This document shows, one piece after another, positions 8,866 through 17,721 of a stretch of 64,000 nt of DNA; positions within the stretch are counted from its first letter, which is position 1; the number at the start of each line of letters is the position of its first letter. The notes beneath the pieces are model-generated. The model was not told the origin of the DNA. It worked only from the letters and a program-made list of their open reading frames with translations, and ran no database searches. The stretch is from contig JAFQUJ010000009.1 in NCBI GenBank assembly GCA_017408585.1, positions 111,918-175,917 on the forward strand, read 5' to 3'. A program made the position numbers and the translations under genes. Source of the stretch: Clostridia bacterium (GTDB taxonomy: Bacteria; Bacillota; Clostridia; Oscillospirales; CAG-272).

Positions 8866-9963
8866 ATGAACGAGCTTGAAAAGGCAAGAAAAATCATAAA
8901 CGAGGTAGATGCAGAGATTGCAAGCCTTTTTGAAAAGAGAATGCGCGCCTCCGAAATGGTTGCTGAATATAAAAAAGCAAACGGATTATCTATTTTAGAC
9001 ACCGCTCGAGAGGCTGAGGTAATAAGAAAAAACGCCGAGCTTATCGAGGATAAGGTGATAAGAGAATATTATGTGACCTTTCTTCAAAGAATGATGGAGA
9101 TTTCTCGCTCCTATCAATCAAGACTAAATGAGGGAATAAAGGTTGCGTATAACGGAGTTCCCGGAGCATATGCGTATATCGCAGCAAAGAAAATGTTCCC
9201 CGAATCAAATCCTATCTCATATCCCGACTTTGTCAGCGCATATCAGGCTGTTGAAAGCGGAGAGTGTGACATTTGCGTGCTCCCAATCGAAAATAGCTTT
9301 GCGGGCGATGTCGGCACGGTTATGGATCTTATATTCGCAGGCTCACTTTATGTAAATCAAGTAATAGATTTGCCAATCATACATAACCTAATCGCACCAA
9401 AGGGCGCAACCAAAGAAACAATAAAAAAGGTTGTAAGTCACCCACAGGCGCTATCTCAATGCGCAGAGTATATTCAAGCTCATGGATATGATAGCGAATC
9501 CTTCCCGAATACCGCAGTTGCAGCTCAATATGTAAAGGAGAAAAACGATATTACAATAGGCGCTATCGCATCGGATGAAACTGCAAACATTTTTGGACTT
9601 GAAATTATCGAAAGTAGTATTAATACAAGCAGAAGCAACACCACTCGCTTTGCAGTATTCTCACGCTCACAAAGCAATGTAAAGGCAAATGGCAAAATGA
9701 ACAATCACTTCATTTTAACCTTTACTGTAAAGAACGAAGCGGGCGCTCTTGCAAAAACCCTTGATATTATAGGCGCACACGGCTTTAATATGAGAAATCT
9801 TCGCTCTCGTCCTATGAAGGAGCTATTGTGGAGCTACTATTTCTACATAGAGGCAGACGGAAACATCAACACTCAAGACGGTAAGGAAATGCTAAGAGAG
9901 CTTAGCGCAACCTGTGACCGCCTACGCCTAGCAGGCACATATCAAACACAAGAATTAAAATAA
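8866..9963 (+). CDS. pheA: Bifunctional chorismate mutase / prephenate dehydratase
   Basis: This enzyme makes prephenate from chorismate and then phenylpyruvate, the phenylalanine precursor. Residues 1-90 are an all-helical AroQ-type chorismate mutase (ARKIINEVDAEIASLFEKRM). From about 92 comes the prephenate dehydratase domain, with the catalytic NTTRFAVF motif near 260. A C-terminal ACT domain follows (NHFILTFTVKNEAGALAKTL, then NLRSRPMK, a variant of the ESRP phenylalanine-binding motif). The ACT domain implies feedback control by phenylalanine. It is the first gene of an eight-gene operon running to 16908. Confidence 0.95.
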   Translation: MNELEKARKIINEVDAEIASLFEKRMRASEMVAEYKKANGLSILDTAREAEVIRKNAELIEDKVIREYYVTFLQRMMEISRSYQSRLNEGIKVAYNGVPGAYAYIAAKKMFPESNPISYPDFVSAYQAVESGECDICVLPIENSFAGDVGTVMDLIFAGSLYVNQVIDLPIIHNLIAPKGATKETIKKVVSHPQALSQCAEYIQAHGYDSESFPNTAVAAQYVKEKNDITIGAIASDETANIFGLEIIESSINTSRSNTTRFAVFSRSQSNVKANGKMNNHFILTFTVKNEAGALAKTLDIIGAHGFNMRNLRSRPMKELLWSYYFYIEADGNINTQDGKEMLRELSATCDRLRLAGTYQTQELK

Positions 9964-10002
9964 TGCGCTCTAAGAAATTGGAGCGTCATTGAGGAGAGAA
10001 AA

Positions 10003-11019
10003 ATGATAATTCCAATAAATCTTGGCGAGCAAAGCTACGACATCGTCTTAGAGCGTGGAGCTCTTAGCAAGGTAGCCGAGCACATAAATCTTAACCGTAA
10101 GGTTCTAATTGTCACAGATACAGGCGTTCCCGGCGAATACGCACAGAGCGTCGCATCACAATGTAAGACGGGCTCATATGTGATTGCCACCATCTCACAG
10201 GGTGAGGCAAGCAAGTGCTTTGAAAATTATGAAAGGCTTCTTGGCATAATGGTGGAAAATTCATTTACTCGCACAGATTGCGTTATCGCAGTCGGTGGTG
10301 GAGTAGTTGGAGATTTATCTGGCTTTGTTGCATCAAGCTATATGAGAGGAATAGATTTTTATAATATTCCAACCACCCTCTTGTCACAACTTGACTCGTC
10401 AATTGGTGGCAAGGTCGCAATTGATTTTAAGGGCGTAAAAAATATAGTAGGAGCATTTTATCAGCCCAAAAAGGTAATAATTGACCCCGATGTCCTAAAA
10501 ACACTTGATAAAAGACAATTTAGTGCAGGACTTTGCGAGGCAATTAAAATGTCAGCCAATTTCGATGTCGAGCTGTTTGAGCTTATCGAGAGCACAACCG
10601 ATATTGATAGCGACATCGACGAAATTATTGAAAAATCTCTTAAAATTAAAAGAGATGTGGTTGAAAAAGACCCCAAGGAGAAAAATCTTCGCAGAGTGCT
10701 CAACTTTGGACACACAATAGGACACGCCATCGAAAGCGATAATAATTTAGGAGCTCTTTTGCATGGAGAGTGCGTTGCTCTTGGTATGCTACCCATGAGC
10801 GCACCCGAGGTAAGAGAGCGACTTGTGCGCATTCTTGAAAAATATAAGCTTCCAACTAAAATAAGCCTTGATGCCGATGCCTTGATGGACTTCATGGCAA
10901 GAGATAAAAAGGCATCAGGCGACGAGGTCACAATCGTGTATTGCGAAAGACTTGGTAGCTTTGAAATGAAGTGTATAAGACTAAACGAAATAAAGAAATA
11001 TATAACAGAGGTATTTTGA
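10003..11019 (+). CDS. aroB: 3-dehydroquinate synthase
   Basis: AroB is an NAD- and metal-dependent enzyme that cyclises DAHP to 3-dehydroquinate, the second shikimate step. The GGGVVGDLSGFVASSYMRG nucleotide-binding segment is near residue 100, and the metal-ligand motif LNFGHTIGHAIES is near 231-243. At 338 residues it is slightly shorter than most AroB proteins. It lies 39 bases after pheA behind GAGGAGAG, and its stop is one base before the aroC start, so the two are probably translationally coupled. Confidence 0.95.
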   Translation: MIIPINLGEQSYDIVLERGALSKVAEHINLNRKVLIVTDTGVPGEYAQSVASQCKTGSYVIATISQGEASKCFENYERLLGIMVENSFTRTDCVIAVGGGVVGDLSGFVASSYMRGIDFYNIPTTLLSQLDSSIGGKVAIDFKGVKNIVGAFYQPKKVIIDPDVLKTLDKRQFSAGLCEAIKMSANFDVELFELIESTTDIDSDIDEIIEKSLKIKRDVVEKDPKEKNLRRVLNFGHTIGHAIESDNNLGALLHGECVALGMLPMSAPEVRERLVRILEKYKLPTKISLDADALMDFMARDKKASGDEVTIVYCERLGSFEMKCIRLNEIKKYITEVF

Positions 11020-11020
11020 T

Positions 11021-12115
11021 ATGAAAAATACATTCGGTAATAGCATTGCCATCACCATCTTTGGCGAAAGTCATGGCGAGGCAATAGGAGCAGTCCTTGA
11101 CGGACTTTGCGCTGGTATTGACATAGATGAGGAATTCATTCGCGCACAGCTCTCAAAAAGACGCCCACAGGGGAAAACAGACACACCTCGCGTCGAAAAT
11201 GATAATTTCAAGATTTTAAGTGGAGTGTTTAATGGTAAAAGCACAGGCACGCCGATTTCCATTATAATTCCTAACGAAAACACACAAAGTAAGGCATATA
11301 ATTACGGAGTTGCACGCCCCTCTCATGCCGATTATAGCGCATTTTGCAAATATCATGGCTTCGAGGATTATCGTGGAGGCGGACACTTTTCCGGCAGAAT
11401 AACAGCTGGAATTGTTTCTGTCGGTGCTATCGCAATAAAGGCGCTTGAAAAAATTGGAATAAGGATAGGCACACACATTCTAAAATGTGCAGGAGTAGCC
11501 GACGCTGAATTTTCAAGCCTTGAAAGCGACATAGAAACGCTAGGCAAAAGAGCCTTCCCGACTCTCTCTGAAAACGCAGAGCAAGAGATGACAAAGCTCA
11601 TTTTTGAGGCAAGGGAAAACGGCGATAGCGTGGGTGGAGTGTTGCAAACAGCCATTATCGGTGTTCCCGCAGGAGTTGGCGAGCCATGGTTTGATAGCGT
11701 AGAGAGTATGCTCAGCCACGCACTATTTTCAATCGGTGGAGTAAAGGGTGTCGAGTTTGGCGCAGGCTTCGCTCTTGCCGATATGAAGGGTAGCGAGGCA
11801 AATGACGCATTCATCTATGATGGTGACAGAGTTGTGACAAAAACAAATAATAACGGTGGAATAAATGGTGGAATCACTAACGGAATGCCAATTTTATTCA
11901 ACCTCGCAGTGAAGCCTACCCCATCAATTTCACAGCCACAAAAAACAATCAACTTTATCGAAAATGAAAATGCTGACCTTGAAATAAGGGGCAGACATGA
12001 CCCTGCAATCGTAAGACGCGCGTGCGTTGTGATAGATAGCATAACTGCACTTGTGGTTGCAGATATGATAGCTCAAAAATTTGGCACAGATGTGTTCTTG
12101 AAAGGACTAAATTAA
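11021..12115 (+). CDS. aroC: Chorismate synthase
   Basis: AroC converts EPSP to chorismate using reduced FMN without net redox, the last common step. The start NSIAITIFGESHGEAIGAVLDG is the family signature, followed by RRPQGKTDTPR and the late motif GRHDPAIVRRACVV. The 364-residue length is standard. Its final A is shared with the ATG of the next gene (TAATG). Confidence 0.96.
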   Translation: MKNTFGNSIAITIFGESHGEAIGAVLDGLCAGIDIDEEFIRAQLSKRRPQGKTDTPRVENDNFKILSGVFNGKSTGTPISIIIPNENTQSKAYNYGVARPSHADYSAFCKYHGFEDYRGGGHFSGRITAGIVSVGAIAIKALEKIGIRIGTHILKCAGVADAEFSSLESDIETLGKRAFPTLSENAEQEMTKLIFEARENGDSVGGVLQTAIIGVPAGVGEPWFDSVESMLSHALFSIGGVKGVEFGAGFALADMKGSEANDAFIYDGDRVVTKTNNNGGINGGITNGMPILFNLAVKPTPSISQPQKTINFIENENADLEIRGRHDPAIVRRACVVIDSITALVVADMIAQKFGTDVFLKGLN

Positions 12116-13353
12116 TGAAATACGGATTAATAGGCGAGCACCTAGGACATAGCTTCTCGAAGGAAATTCACGAGAAAATAGCCGACTATGTGTACGAAAT
12201 TTGCGAAATTGCTCCCGACAAACTAGAGGAATTCATAAAAAAAGCAGACTTTAATGGAATAAATGTTACCATTCCCTATAAGGAAAAGGTAATACCATAC
12301 CTCTATTTTGTATCCGATAATGCGAGAAAAATCGGTGCAGTCAATACTGTCAAAAACGAGGACGGTAAGCTCTATGGCTATAACACCGACTACATGGGAA
12401 TGAAGGCTTTGATTTTGAGAAATCAAATCGACTTAAAGGGTAAAAAGGCTCTTATCCTCGGTGGTGGTGGCACATCAAAAACGGGACGCGCAGTGCTAAG
12501 CGACCTTGGTGTAAGAGAAATTGTAAGAGTAGGACTTGCCCATGAAAGCCCCGATGCTTTATATGAGGATGTTGCAAGACTTCATAGCGACGCAGAATTT
12601 ATCCTAAATACAACACCGGTTGGAATGTATCCCAAAAATGAGGGTAAAATAATAGATATAAAGGACTTTCCGTGCCTTGAGGGTGTAATTGATGTGGTGT
12701 ATAACCCTCTTCGCACAAATCTCGTTCTAGACGCTAAAAAAAGAGGACTCAAGAGCGAGGGCGGACTTTATATGCTCGTATCTCAAGCAGTTTATGCGTG
12801 CGAGATATTTACATCAACTAAAATTCCAACCGAGGTGTGTGATCGCATCTTTAATCAAATCGTTAAGCAAAAGGAAAACATAGTTCTCATAGGAATGCCA
12901 TCGTCAGGTAAGAGCACGGTGGGAATGTACCTCTCTCAACTGACAGACAGAGAGCTAGTTGATACCGACGAGGAAATCGTCAAGAAAATAGGAATGGAAA
13001 TATCCGAATACTTTGCCCTTTACGGAGAGGAAAAATTCCGTGAAATTGAAAGCGAGGTAGTAAAGGAAATTTCAGCCAAAAATGGCTTGATTATAGCCAC
13101 AGGTGGTGGCGCAATTCTAAGAGAGGATAATGTAAGATACCTAAAGCAAAATGGTAGGCTTTACTTTTTGAATCGTGCTCTTGAAATGCTTACTCCAACA
13201 AGTGACCGCCCAACCGCCTCTGACTATGAAGCGCTAAGAAAGCGCTATAACGAAAGATACGGAATTTACACAAGCGTAGCCGATGTTATTGTTCCCGCAA
13301 ATGGAACAGTACCACAGGTTGCCGAAATAATAAAAGGAGAATTTTTCATATGA
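12115..13353 (+). CDS. aroE-aroK: Fused shikimate dehydrogenase and shikimate kinase
   Basis: One 412-residue frame carries two consecutive shikimate enzymes. Residues 1 to about 250 are AroE: GLIGEHLGHSFSKEIH binds substrate, NVTIPYKEK carries the catalytic Lys, and LILGGGGTSKTGRAVL is the NADP-binding loop. Residues from about 255 are AroK: Walker A GMPSSGKST at 260-268, DTDEEI, FREIES, ATGGGA, and the lid DRPTASDYEALRKRYNERY. There is no stop between the domains, so dehydroshikimate should be reduced and phosphorylated by one polypeptide. The gene overlaps aroQ by 4 bases. Confidence 0.94.
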   Translation: MKYGLIGEHLGHSFSKEIHEKIADYVYEICEIAPDKLEEFIKKADFNGINVTIPYKEKVIPYLYFVSDNARKIGAVNTVKNEDGKLYGYNTDYMGMKALILRNQIDLKGKKALILGGGGTSKTGRAVLSDLGVREIVRVGLAHESPDALYEDVARLHSDAEFILNTTPVGMYPKNEGKIIDIKDFPCLEGVIDVVYNPLRTNLVLDAKKRGLKSEGGLYMLVSQAVYACEIFTSTKIPTEVCDRIFNQIVKQKENIVLIGMPSSGKSTVGMYLSQLTDRELVDTDEEIVKKIGMEISEYFALYGEEKFREIESEVVKEISAKNGLIIATGGGAILREDNVRYLKQNGRLYFLNRALEMLTPTSDRPTASDYEALRKRYNERYGIYTSVADVIVPANGTVPQVAEIIKGEFFI

Positions 13354-13799
13354 AAATTCTTGTTCTAAACGGACCAAATATCAATATGCTCGGCGTAAGA
13401 GAGCCCGAAATCTATGGTGGAAGCTCATATAAGGATCTGATACAAATGGTCACCGACCACGCAGTAACTCGTGGAGTTTTGGTAGAGTTTTATCAGTCAA
13501 ATCATGAGGGCGACTTGGTTGACGCAATTCAAAGGGCATATTTTGATAATGTTGACGGAATTGTATTTAATCCCGCAGCATACACACATACAAGCATCGC
13601 AATACTTGATGCAGTAAAAGCTACCTCTATTCCTGTTATCGAGGTTCATATCTCAAATGTAGCAGAGCGTGAGGAGTTTAGACAAATAAGCTATATAAGA
13701 CAGGTAGCAAAGGCTACCATATGCGGAAAGGGCTTCCGGGGCTATACAGAGGCCATCGACATATTAATAGAAGGAATTACAAGCAAACAATGGAAATAA
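13350..13799 (+). CDS. aroQ: Type II 3-dehydroquinate dehydratase
   Basis: This small dodecameric enzyme dehydrates 3-dehydroquinate to 3-dehydroshikimate. The 149-residue product starts KILVLNGPNINMLGVREPEIYG, with the catalytic Tyr in EIYG, and continues with FYQSNHEGDLVD, FNPAAYTHTS and VIEVHISN. All are type II signatures. It starts by ATGA overlap with the aroE-aroK fusion and ends inside the aroA start region. Confidence 0.96.
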   Translation: MKILVLNGPNINMLGVREPEIYGGSSYKDLIQMVTDHAVTRGVLVEFYQSNHEGDLVDAIQRAYFDNVDGIVFNPAAYTHTSIAILDAVKATSIPVIEVHISNVAEREEFRQISYIRQVAKATICGKGFRGYTEAIDILIEGITSKQWK

Positions 13800-14995
13800 C
13801 AATAAAAAAGGGCTTGCCAAGTGGTAAATTTGTTGCTCCCCCCTCAAAGAGCTATGCTCATAGATTGCTTATCGCATCAGCACTCAGTGGTGGAAGCACT
13901 CAAATTTCCAAAATTTCAAAAAGCGAGGATATGTACGCAACGCTTGATTGTATAAGAGCCCTTGGAACTAATGCAACGCTTAATAGAGGCAAGGTTACCT
14001 TTGAAAAAAACGATCCTTGCGCCTATACGGGAATTTTCAATTGCCGTGAGAGCGGAAGCACACTTAGATTTTTCATTCCAATCGCACTTGCAAGGGGAGG
14101 AGTGTGCGTTTTTAATGGCACATCTCGACTAATCTCGCGAGGAATAAGCGTTTATGAGGATATATGCAAAAAACAAGGAATTAAGGTGAGTGTAGCAGAT
14201 ACCTCTATCACCCTTGATGGAAAGCTGAAGCCCGATATCTTTGAGGTAAGGGGCGATATTAGTAGCCAGTTTATTAGCGGACTTTTCTTCGCCTTGCCAC
14301 TTCTTGACGGAGATAGCACAGTAAAAATCACAACTGAGCTTGAAAGCCGTCCTTATGTTGATATAACAATAGAATGCTTGTCCTACTTTGGAATTGAAAT
14401 AATAGAAAAAGAAAAAAATGAGTTCTATATAAAAGGTAACCAACGCTACAAGTGTAAGAGCGCAAGAGTAGAGGGCGATTTTTCAAACTCAGCATTCCTT
14501 GATGCGTTTGGCGTTTTGGGCGCACCTGTGTCTGTAATTGGCTTAAATGCCTACTCCCGTCAGGGAGATAAGATTTATAAAGAGCTATTTGAAAAAATAA
14601 AGAACGGATATCTTGAGGCGGATATATCCGCGTGTCCTGATTTAGGACCGATTTTGTTCGCACTTTGCTCCGCCTGCGAGGGTGGCTACATAACAGGAAC
14701 AAAGCGCCTCAAAATCAAGGAAAGTGACAGAGCCGAGGCGATGGCGATGGAGCTTTCTAAGATGGGAATACGCCTAGATGTGTACGAAAACGCAGTAAAA
14801 ATCAACAAAGGAACGCTAAAAGCTCCGTCCGAAAGGCTGTGCTCACATAATGACCACAGAATTGTAATGGCGCTAAGCGTGCTCGCAACTCTTACCGGTG
14901 CTACAATTTGTGGTGCTGAGGCAGTAAATAAGAGCTTCCCAACCTTTTTTGATGTCCTTAGGGCACATGGCGTAAAATGTGAGGTAAGCAAATGA
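13790..14995 (+). CDS. aroA: EPSP synthase (3-phosphoshikimate 1-carboxyvinyltransferase)
   Basis: AroA transfers the enolpyruvyl group of PEP to shikimate-3-phosphate. Motifs: PPSKSYAHRLLIASALS near the N-terminus, CRESGSTLRFFIPIALA, KESDRAEAMAMELSKMG near residue 305, and NDHRIVMALSVLA near the end. The ATG at 13790 is preferred over the in-frame ATG at 13721, because the latter would add 23 basic residues read across the end of aroQ. With this start it is 401 residues and overlaps aroQ by 10 bases. It overlaps tyrA by 4 bases. Confidence 0.94.
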   Translation: MEITIKKGLPSGKFVAPPSKSYAHRLLIASALSGGSTQISKISKSEDMYATLDCIRALGTNATLNRGKVTFEKNDPCAYTGIFNCRESGSTLRFFIPIALARGGVCVFNGTSRLISRGISVYEDICKKQGIKVSVADTSITLDGKLKPDIFEVRGDISSQFISGLFFALPLLDGDSTVKITTELESRPYVDITIECLSYFGIEIIEKEKNEFYIKGNQRYKCKSARVEGDFSNSAFLDAFGVLGAPVSVIGLNAYSRQGDKIYKELFEKIKNGYLEADISACPDLGPILFALCSACEGGYITGTKRLKIKESDRAEAMAMELSKMGIRLDVYENAVKINKGTLKAPSERLCSHNDHRIVMALSVLATLTGATICGAEAVNKSFPTFFDVLRAHGVKCEVSK

Positions 14996-15846
14996 AGGTA
15001 ATAAATGATGTAAAATTTTTAATTGTCGGCTTAGGACTTATCGGTGGCTCGTATGCACAGGCGTTAACAGACCTAGGCTACGAGGTTGGAGCGATCACTC
15101 GCTCGCAGTCCTCTATCGACTATGCAATAGAAAAAAAGCTCATCGCACACGGAACAACCGAGGTGACAAAGGAATATGTAGAGCAGTTTGATATAATCGT
15201 TTTCGCATTGTATCCTAAGGTTTTTGTTGAGTGGATCGAAAAATATCAATCCTACTTTAAAGCCGGCGCTATTATAACCGATGTAACAGGCGTTAAGGGC
15301 GCTATCGTGTACGAGATACAAGAAATGCTACGAGAGGATGTCGAGTTTGTCCCTGCTCACCCAATGGCAGGTAAAGAGGTGTATGGTGTGCAAAATGCCG
15401 ATAAGACAATATTTACTCACGCAAACTACATAGTCACCCCAACAAGCAAAAACACTCCCGAGGCAATAAAAACAATAAAACAGCTAGGTCGCCTCTTAGG
15501 CTTTAAAACTGTAACAGAGCTAAGCCCCGAGGAGCACGACGAAATGATAGGCTTCTTGTCACAGCTCACACACTGTATCGCAGTTTCCCTTATGGACTGT
15601 AAGGAAAGCGAATACCTTGTTGACTACACAGGAGACTCGTTCCGCGACCTAACAAGAATTGCAAAAATCAATGACGCTATGTGGAGCGAGCTGTTTTTGT
15701 TAAACAAATCAGAGCTTCTAAGCCAAATGGATTTGTTTATGTCTAAGTTTACAGAGCTAAGAAATGCTCTCGAGAGCGAGGACATAGAAAAAATGCGCGA
15801 AATGATGAGAATTTCAACTGAGCGCAGAAAATATTTTGATAAATAA
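14992..15846 (+). CDS. tyrA: Prephenate dehydrogenase
   Basis: TyrA oxidises and decarboxylates prephenate to 4-hydroxyphenylpyruvate, the tyrosine precursor. The NAD-binding fingerprint LIVGLGLIGGSYAQAL is at about residues 8-23, and the family motif PAHPMAGKE is near 122-130. The C-terminal helical domain is present (EEHDEMIGFLSQLTHCIA). There is no fused mutase or clear ACT domain, and the length of 284 fits the short form. Its start overlaps aroA by ATGA. Confidence 0.94.
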   Translation: MKVINDVKFLIVGLGLIGGSYAQALTDLGYEVGAITRSQSSIDYAIEKKLIAHGTTEVTKEYVEQFDIIVFALYPKVFVEWIEKYQSYFKAGAIITDVTGVKGAIVYEIQEMLREDVEFVPAHPMAGKEVYGVQNADKTIFTHANYIVTPTSKNTPEAIKTIKQLGRLLGFKTVTELSPEEHDEMIGFLSQLTHCIAVSLMDCKESEYLVDYTGDSFRDLTRIAKINDAMWSELFLLNKSELLSQMDLFMSKFTELRNALESEDIEKMREMMRISTERRKYFDK

Positions 15847-15879
15847 TACGCCAAGGTGGCACGAAAGGAAATAAACACT

Positions 15880-16908
15880 ATGAATATGGACTTTAAAAGA
15901 AAATTACCAACTCCAAAGGAGATAAAGGAGATGTACCCTCTCTCTGATGAACTTCTTGCCTTAAAGGAGCAAAACGACAGAGAAATACAGGATATATTCC
16001 TAGGCAAGAGCGACAAGCTCGCGCTCGTTATCGGTCCTTGCTCAGCCGATAGAGAGGACGCAGTTCTTGATTACATATCAAGACTTCGCAAGGTACAAGA
16101 GATTGTAAAAGAAAAAGTTATAATCATTCCTCGTATCTATACAAACAAGCCAAGAACAACAGGTGATGGCTATAAGGGAATGCTCCATCAGCCAAACCCC
16201 AATGAGCTTCCGGACATGCTTAAGGGAATTATCGCAATTCGTAAGCTTCATATGAAAGCAATCGAGGAAACAGGCTTCTCATGCGCTGACGAAATGCTCT
16301 ATCCTGAAAATCACAGATACCTCTCTGACCTTCTTTCATATGTTGCAATAGGCGCACGCTCAGTTGAAAACCAACAGCACCGTCTAACTGCTAGTGGACT
16401 TGATATTCCTGTAGGAATGAAGAACCCAACAAGTGGAGATTTGTCTGTTATGATGAATTCAATCACCGCAGGACAGCACAAGCACACCTTCATTTATCGT
16501 GGCTGGGAGGTACAGAGCAAGGGCAATCCAATGGCTCACGCAATCCTTCGTGGCTATGTAAATAAGCACGGTCAATCACTTCCTAACTATCACTATGAGG
16601 ACCTTGTTCACCTTCTTGACCTCTACTCAAAGACCAATCTTGAAAACCCCGGTGTTGTAGTTGATACCAACCACGCAAACTCGGGCAAAAAGTGGGCTGA
16701 GCAGGTTAGAATTGCAAAGGAAATTCTCCATAGCACAAGAGTAAATCCCGAAATCTTCAAGCTCGTAAAGGGACTTATGATTGAGTCCTATATTGAGGAC
16801 GGTTGTCAAAAGGTTGAGGAGGGTATTTATGGTAAATCAATTACCGACCCATGTCTTGGTTGGGAAAAGACTGAACGCCTAATTCTCGACATCGCAGACC
16901 TTCGCTAA
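15880..16908 (+). CDS. aroF: 3-deoxy-7-phosphoheptulonate (DAHP) synthase, AroG type
   Basis: This enzyme condenses PEP and erythrose-4-phosphate, the committed step of the pathway. Typical class I-alpha motifs: ALVIGPCSADRE, IPRIYTNKPRTTGDGYKGMLHQP, GARSVENQQHR, and VVDTNHANSGKKW. The start at 15880 (342 residues) has a GAAAGGA ribosome site 10 bases upstream. The in-frame GTG at 15856 has none. AroF/G/H-type enzymes are usually feedback-inhibited by aromatic amino acids, and the effector cannot be read from sequence. Placing the first enzyme last in the operon is unusual. The paralog symbol is a guess. Confidence 0.93.
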   Translation: MNMDFKRKLPTPKEIKEMYPLSDELLALKEQNDREIQDIFLGKSDKLALVIGPCSADREDAVLDYISRLRKVQEIVKEKVIIIPRIYTNKPRTTGDGYKGMLHQPNPNELPDMLKGIIAIRKLHMKAIEETGFSCADEMLYPENHRYLSDLLSYVAIGARSVENQQHRLTASGLDIPVGMKNPTSGDLSVMMNSITAGQHKHTFIYRGWEVQSKGNPMAHAILRGYVNKHGQSLPNYHYEDLVHLLDLYSKTNLENPGVVVDTNHANSGKKWAEQVRIAKEILHSTRVNPEIFKLVKGLMIESYIEDGCQKVEEGIYGKSITDPCLGWEKTERLILDIADLR

Positions 16909-16931
16909 GTCGAAAATCAAACACATATCGC

Positions 16932-16966
16932 AAAAAATCCACCGAGAAGCCTCGGTGGATTTTGAT
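16932..16966. terminator. Bidirectional terminator after the aromatic operon
   Basis: AAATCCACCGAG (16935-16946) pairs with CTCGGTGGATTT (16951-16962) around AAGC, with T-runs on either strand. It serves the aromatic operon and the convergent gene ending at 16968. Confidence 0.9.
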
Positions 16967-16967
16967 T

Positions 16968-17528
16968 TTACATAACGCATTTTATTATGTATCCGCCAAC
17001 GAATACTCCAATAATAAATGCGATAATTAGCGTCGAATATATAAAAATTCCAAACCAATTTCTTTTGTCCTTAGTTAAAATAAGCTGACCTATGCACTCC
17101 GACATACTCCTGAGATTGCCCGTGCACATGGTTGTCGCAACAGGAAAACCCCAAATCGAGCGAATAGCCTGTAATTGAACGCCAACACCAAACGCCATAA
17201 TAAGATTTGCTAAAAAGTTGAGAGGGCCAAGAGGAATTAAAAGTCCAATGACATATAAGGCAAGCGCTATCGAAATCGAAATAAGCTCATGATGCTTTAG
17301 CCTTGCAATAAAATGAGCACAAAGAATACCGAGAGCAAAGGCAAGCATGGTCAAAAAGTAGCTTCCAATACCTTGATAGTCACCTGTTGCAAGCTTTATT
17401 GCAACCTTAATCATATTTCCTGTTTGCATTGAGGCAAACATGCCATCATGTAGCATATAGCAGAAGGCGTCAAGCCCACCAACTATAAAAATCAAAATAA
17501 GTGAAATGAAATATTTTCTCTTTTCCAT
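16968..17528 (-). CDS. YoaK/DUF1275-family membrane protein
   Basis: This is a 186-residue, six-helix membrane protein of the DUF1275 (YoaK) family. Signatures are GGLDAFCYMLHDGMFASMQTGNMI near the N-terminus and MCTGNLRSMSE near residue 133. The family's role is unknown, though a transporter-like fold has been proposed. It is shorter than the common 210-230 residues. It is a single gene between the aromatic operon terminator and the divergent glnN promoter. Confidence 0.82.
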   Translation of the reverse strand: MEKRKYFISLILIFIVGGLDAFCYMLHDGMFASMQTGNMIKVAIKLATGDYQGIGSYFLTMLAFALGILCAHFIARLKHHELISISIALALYVIGLLIPLGPLNFLANLIMAFGVGVQLQAIRSIWGFPVATTMCTGNLRSMSECIGQLILTKDKRNWFGIFIYSTLIIAFIIGVFVGGYIIKCVM

Positions 17529-17628
17529 ATGTTTTTACTCTTAAAATTAAATTTTTTAACTATTTTAGCACACTTTTGTCGCTATTTCAAGATAAAAGAC
17601 GCTTAATTTTCAAAATAACAGAAAAGTG

Positions 17629-17657
17629 TTGACAATAAATAAAAAATAGAGTATAAT
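17629..17657 (+). promoter_or_regulatory. Consensus sigma-A promoter of glnN
   Basis: TTGACA (17629-17634), 17 bases, TATAAT (17652-17657). Transcription should begin near 17664, about 58 bases before the ATG. Confidence 0.85.
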
Positions 17658-17671
17658 TTTTTAATAGATTG

Positions 17672-17683
17672 ATGTGCGCACAT
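17672..17683. promoter_or_regulatory. Palindrome ATGTGCGCACAT in the glnN leader
   Basis: A perfect 12-bp palindrome begins about 8 bases after the predicted transcription start. Its position would let a bound protein block transcription, so it is a candidate nitrogen-control operator. Confidence 0.45.
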
Positions 17684-17721
17684 GCGTAAATTAATACAAA
17701 TCCGCCTAAAAGGAGATTTTT

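Noticed and set aside
8823-8866. T-box or trp-type attenuator before pheA
   Set aside because: The leader is only about 35 bases and has no specifier stem or leader peptide.
15856-15879. GTG start for DAHP synthase
   Set aside because: There is no ribosome site, while ATG 15880 has one and gives a normal N-terminus.
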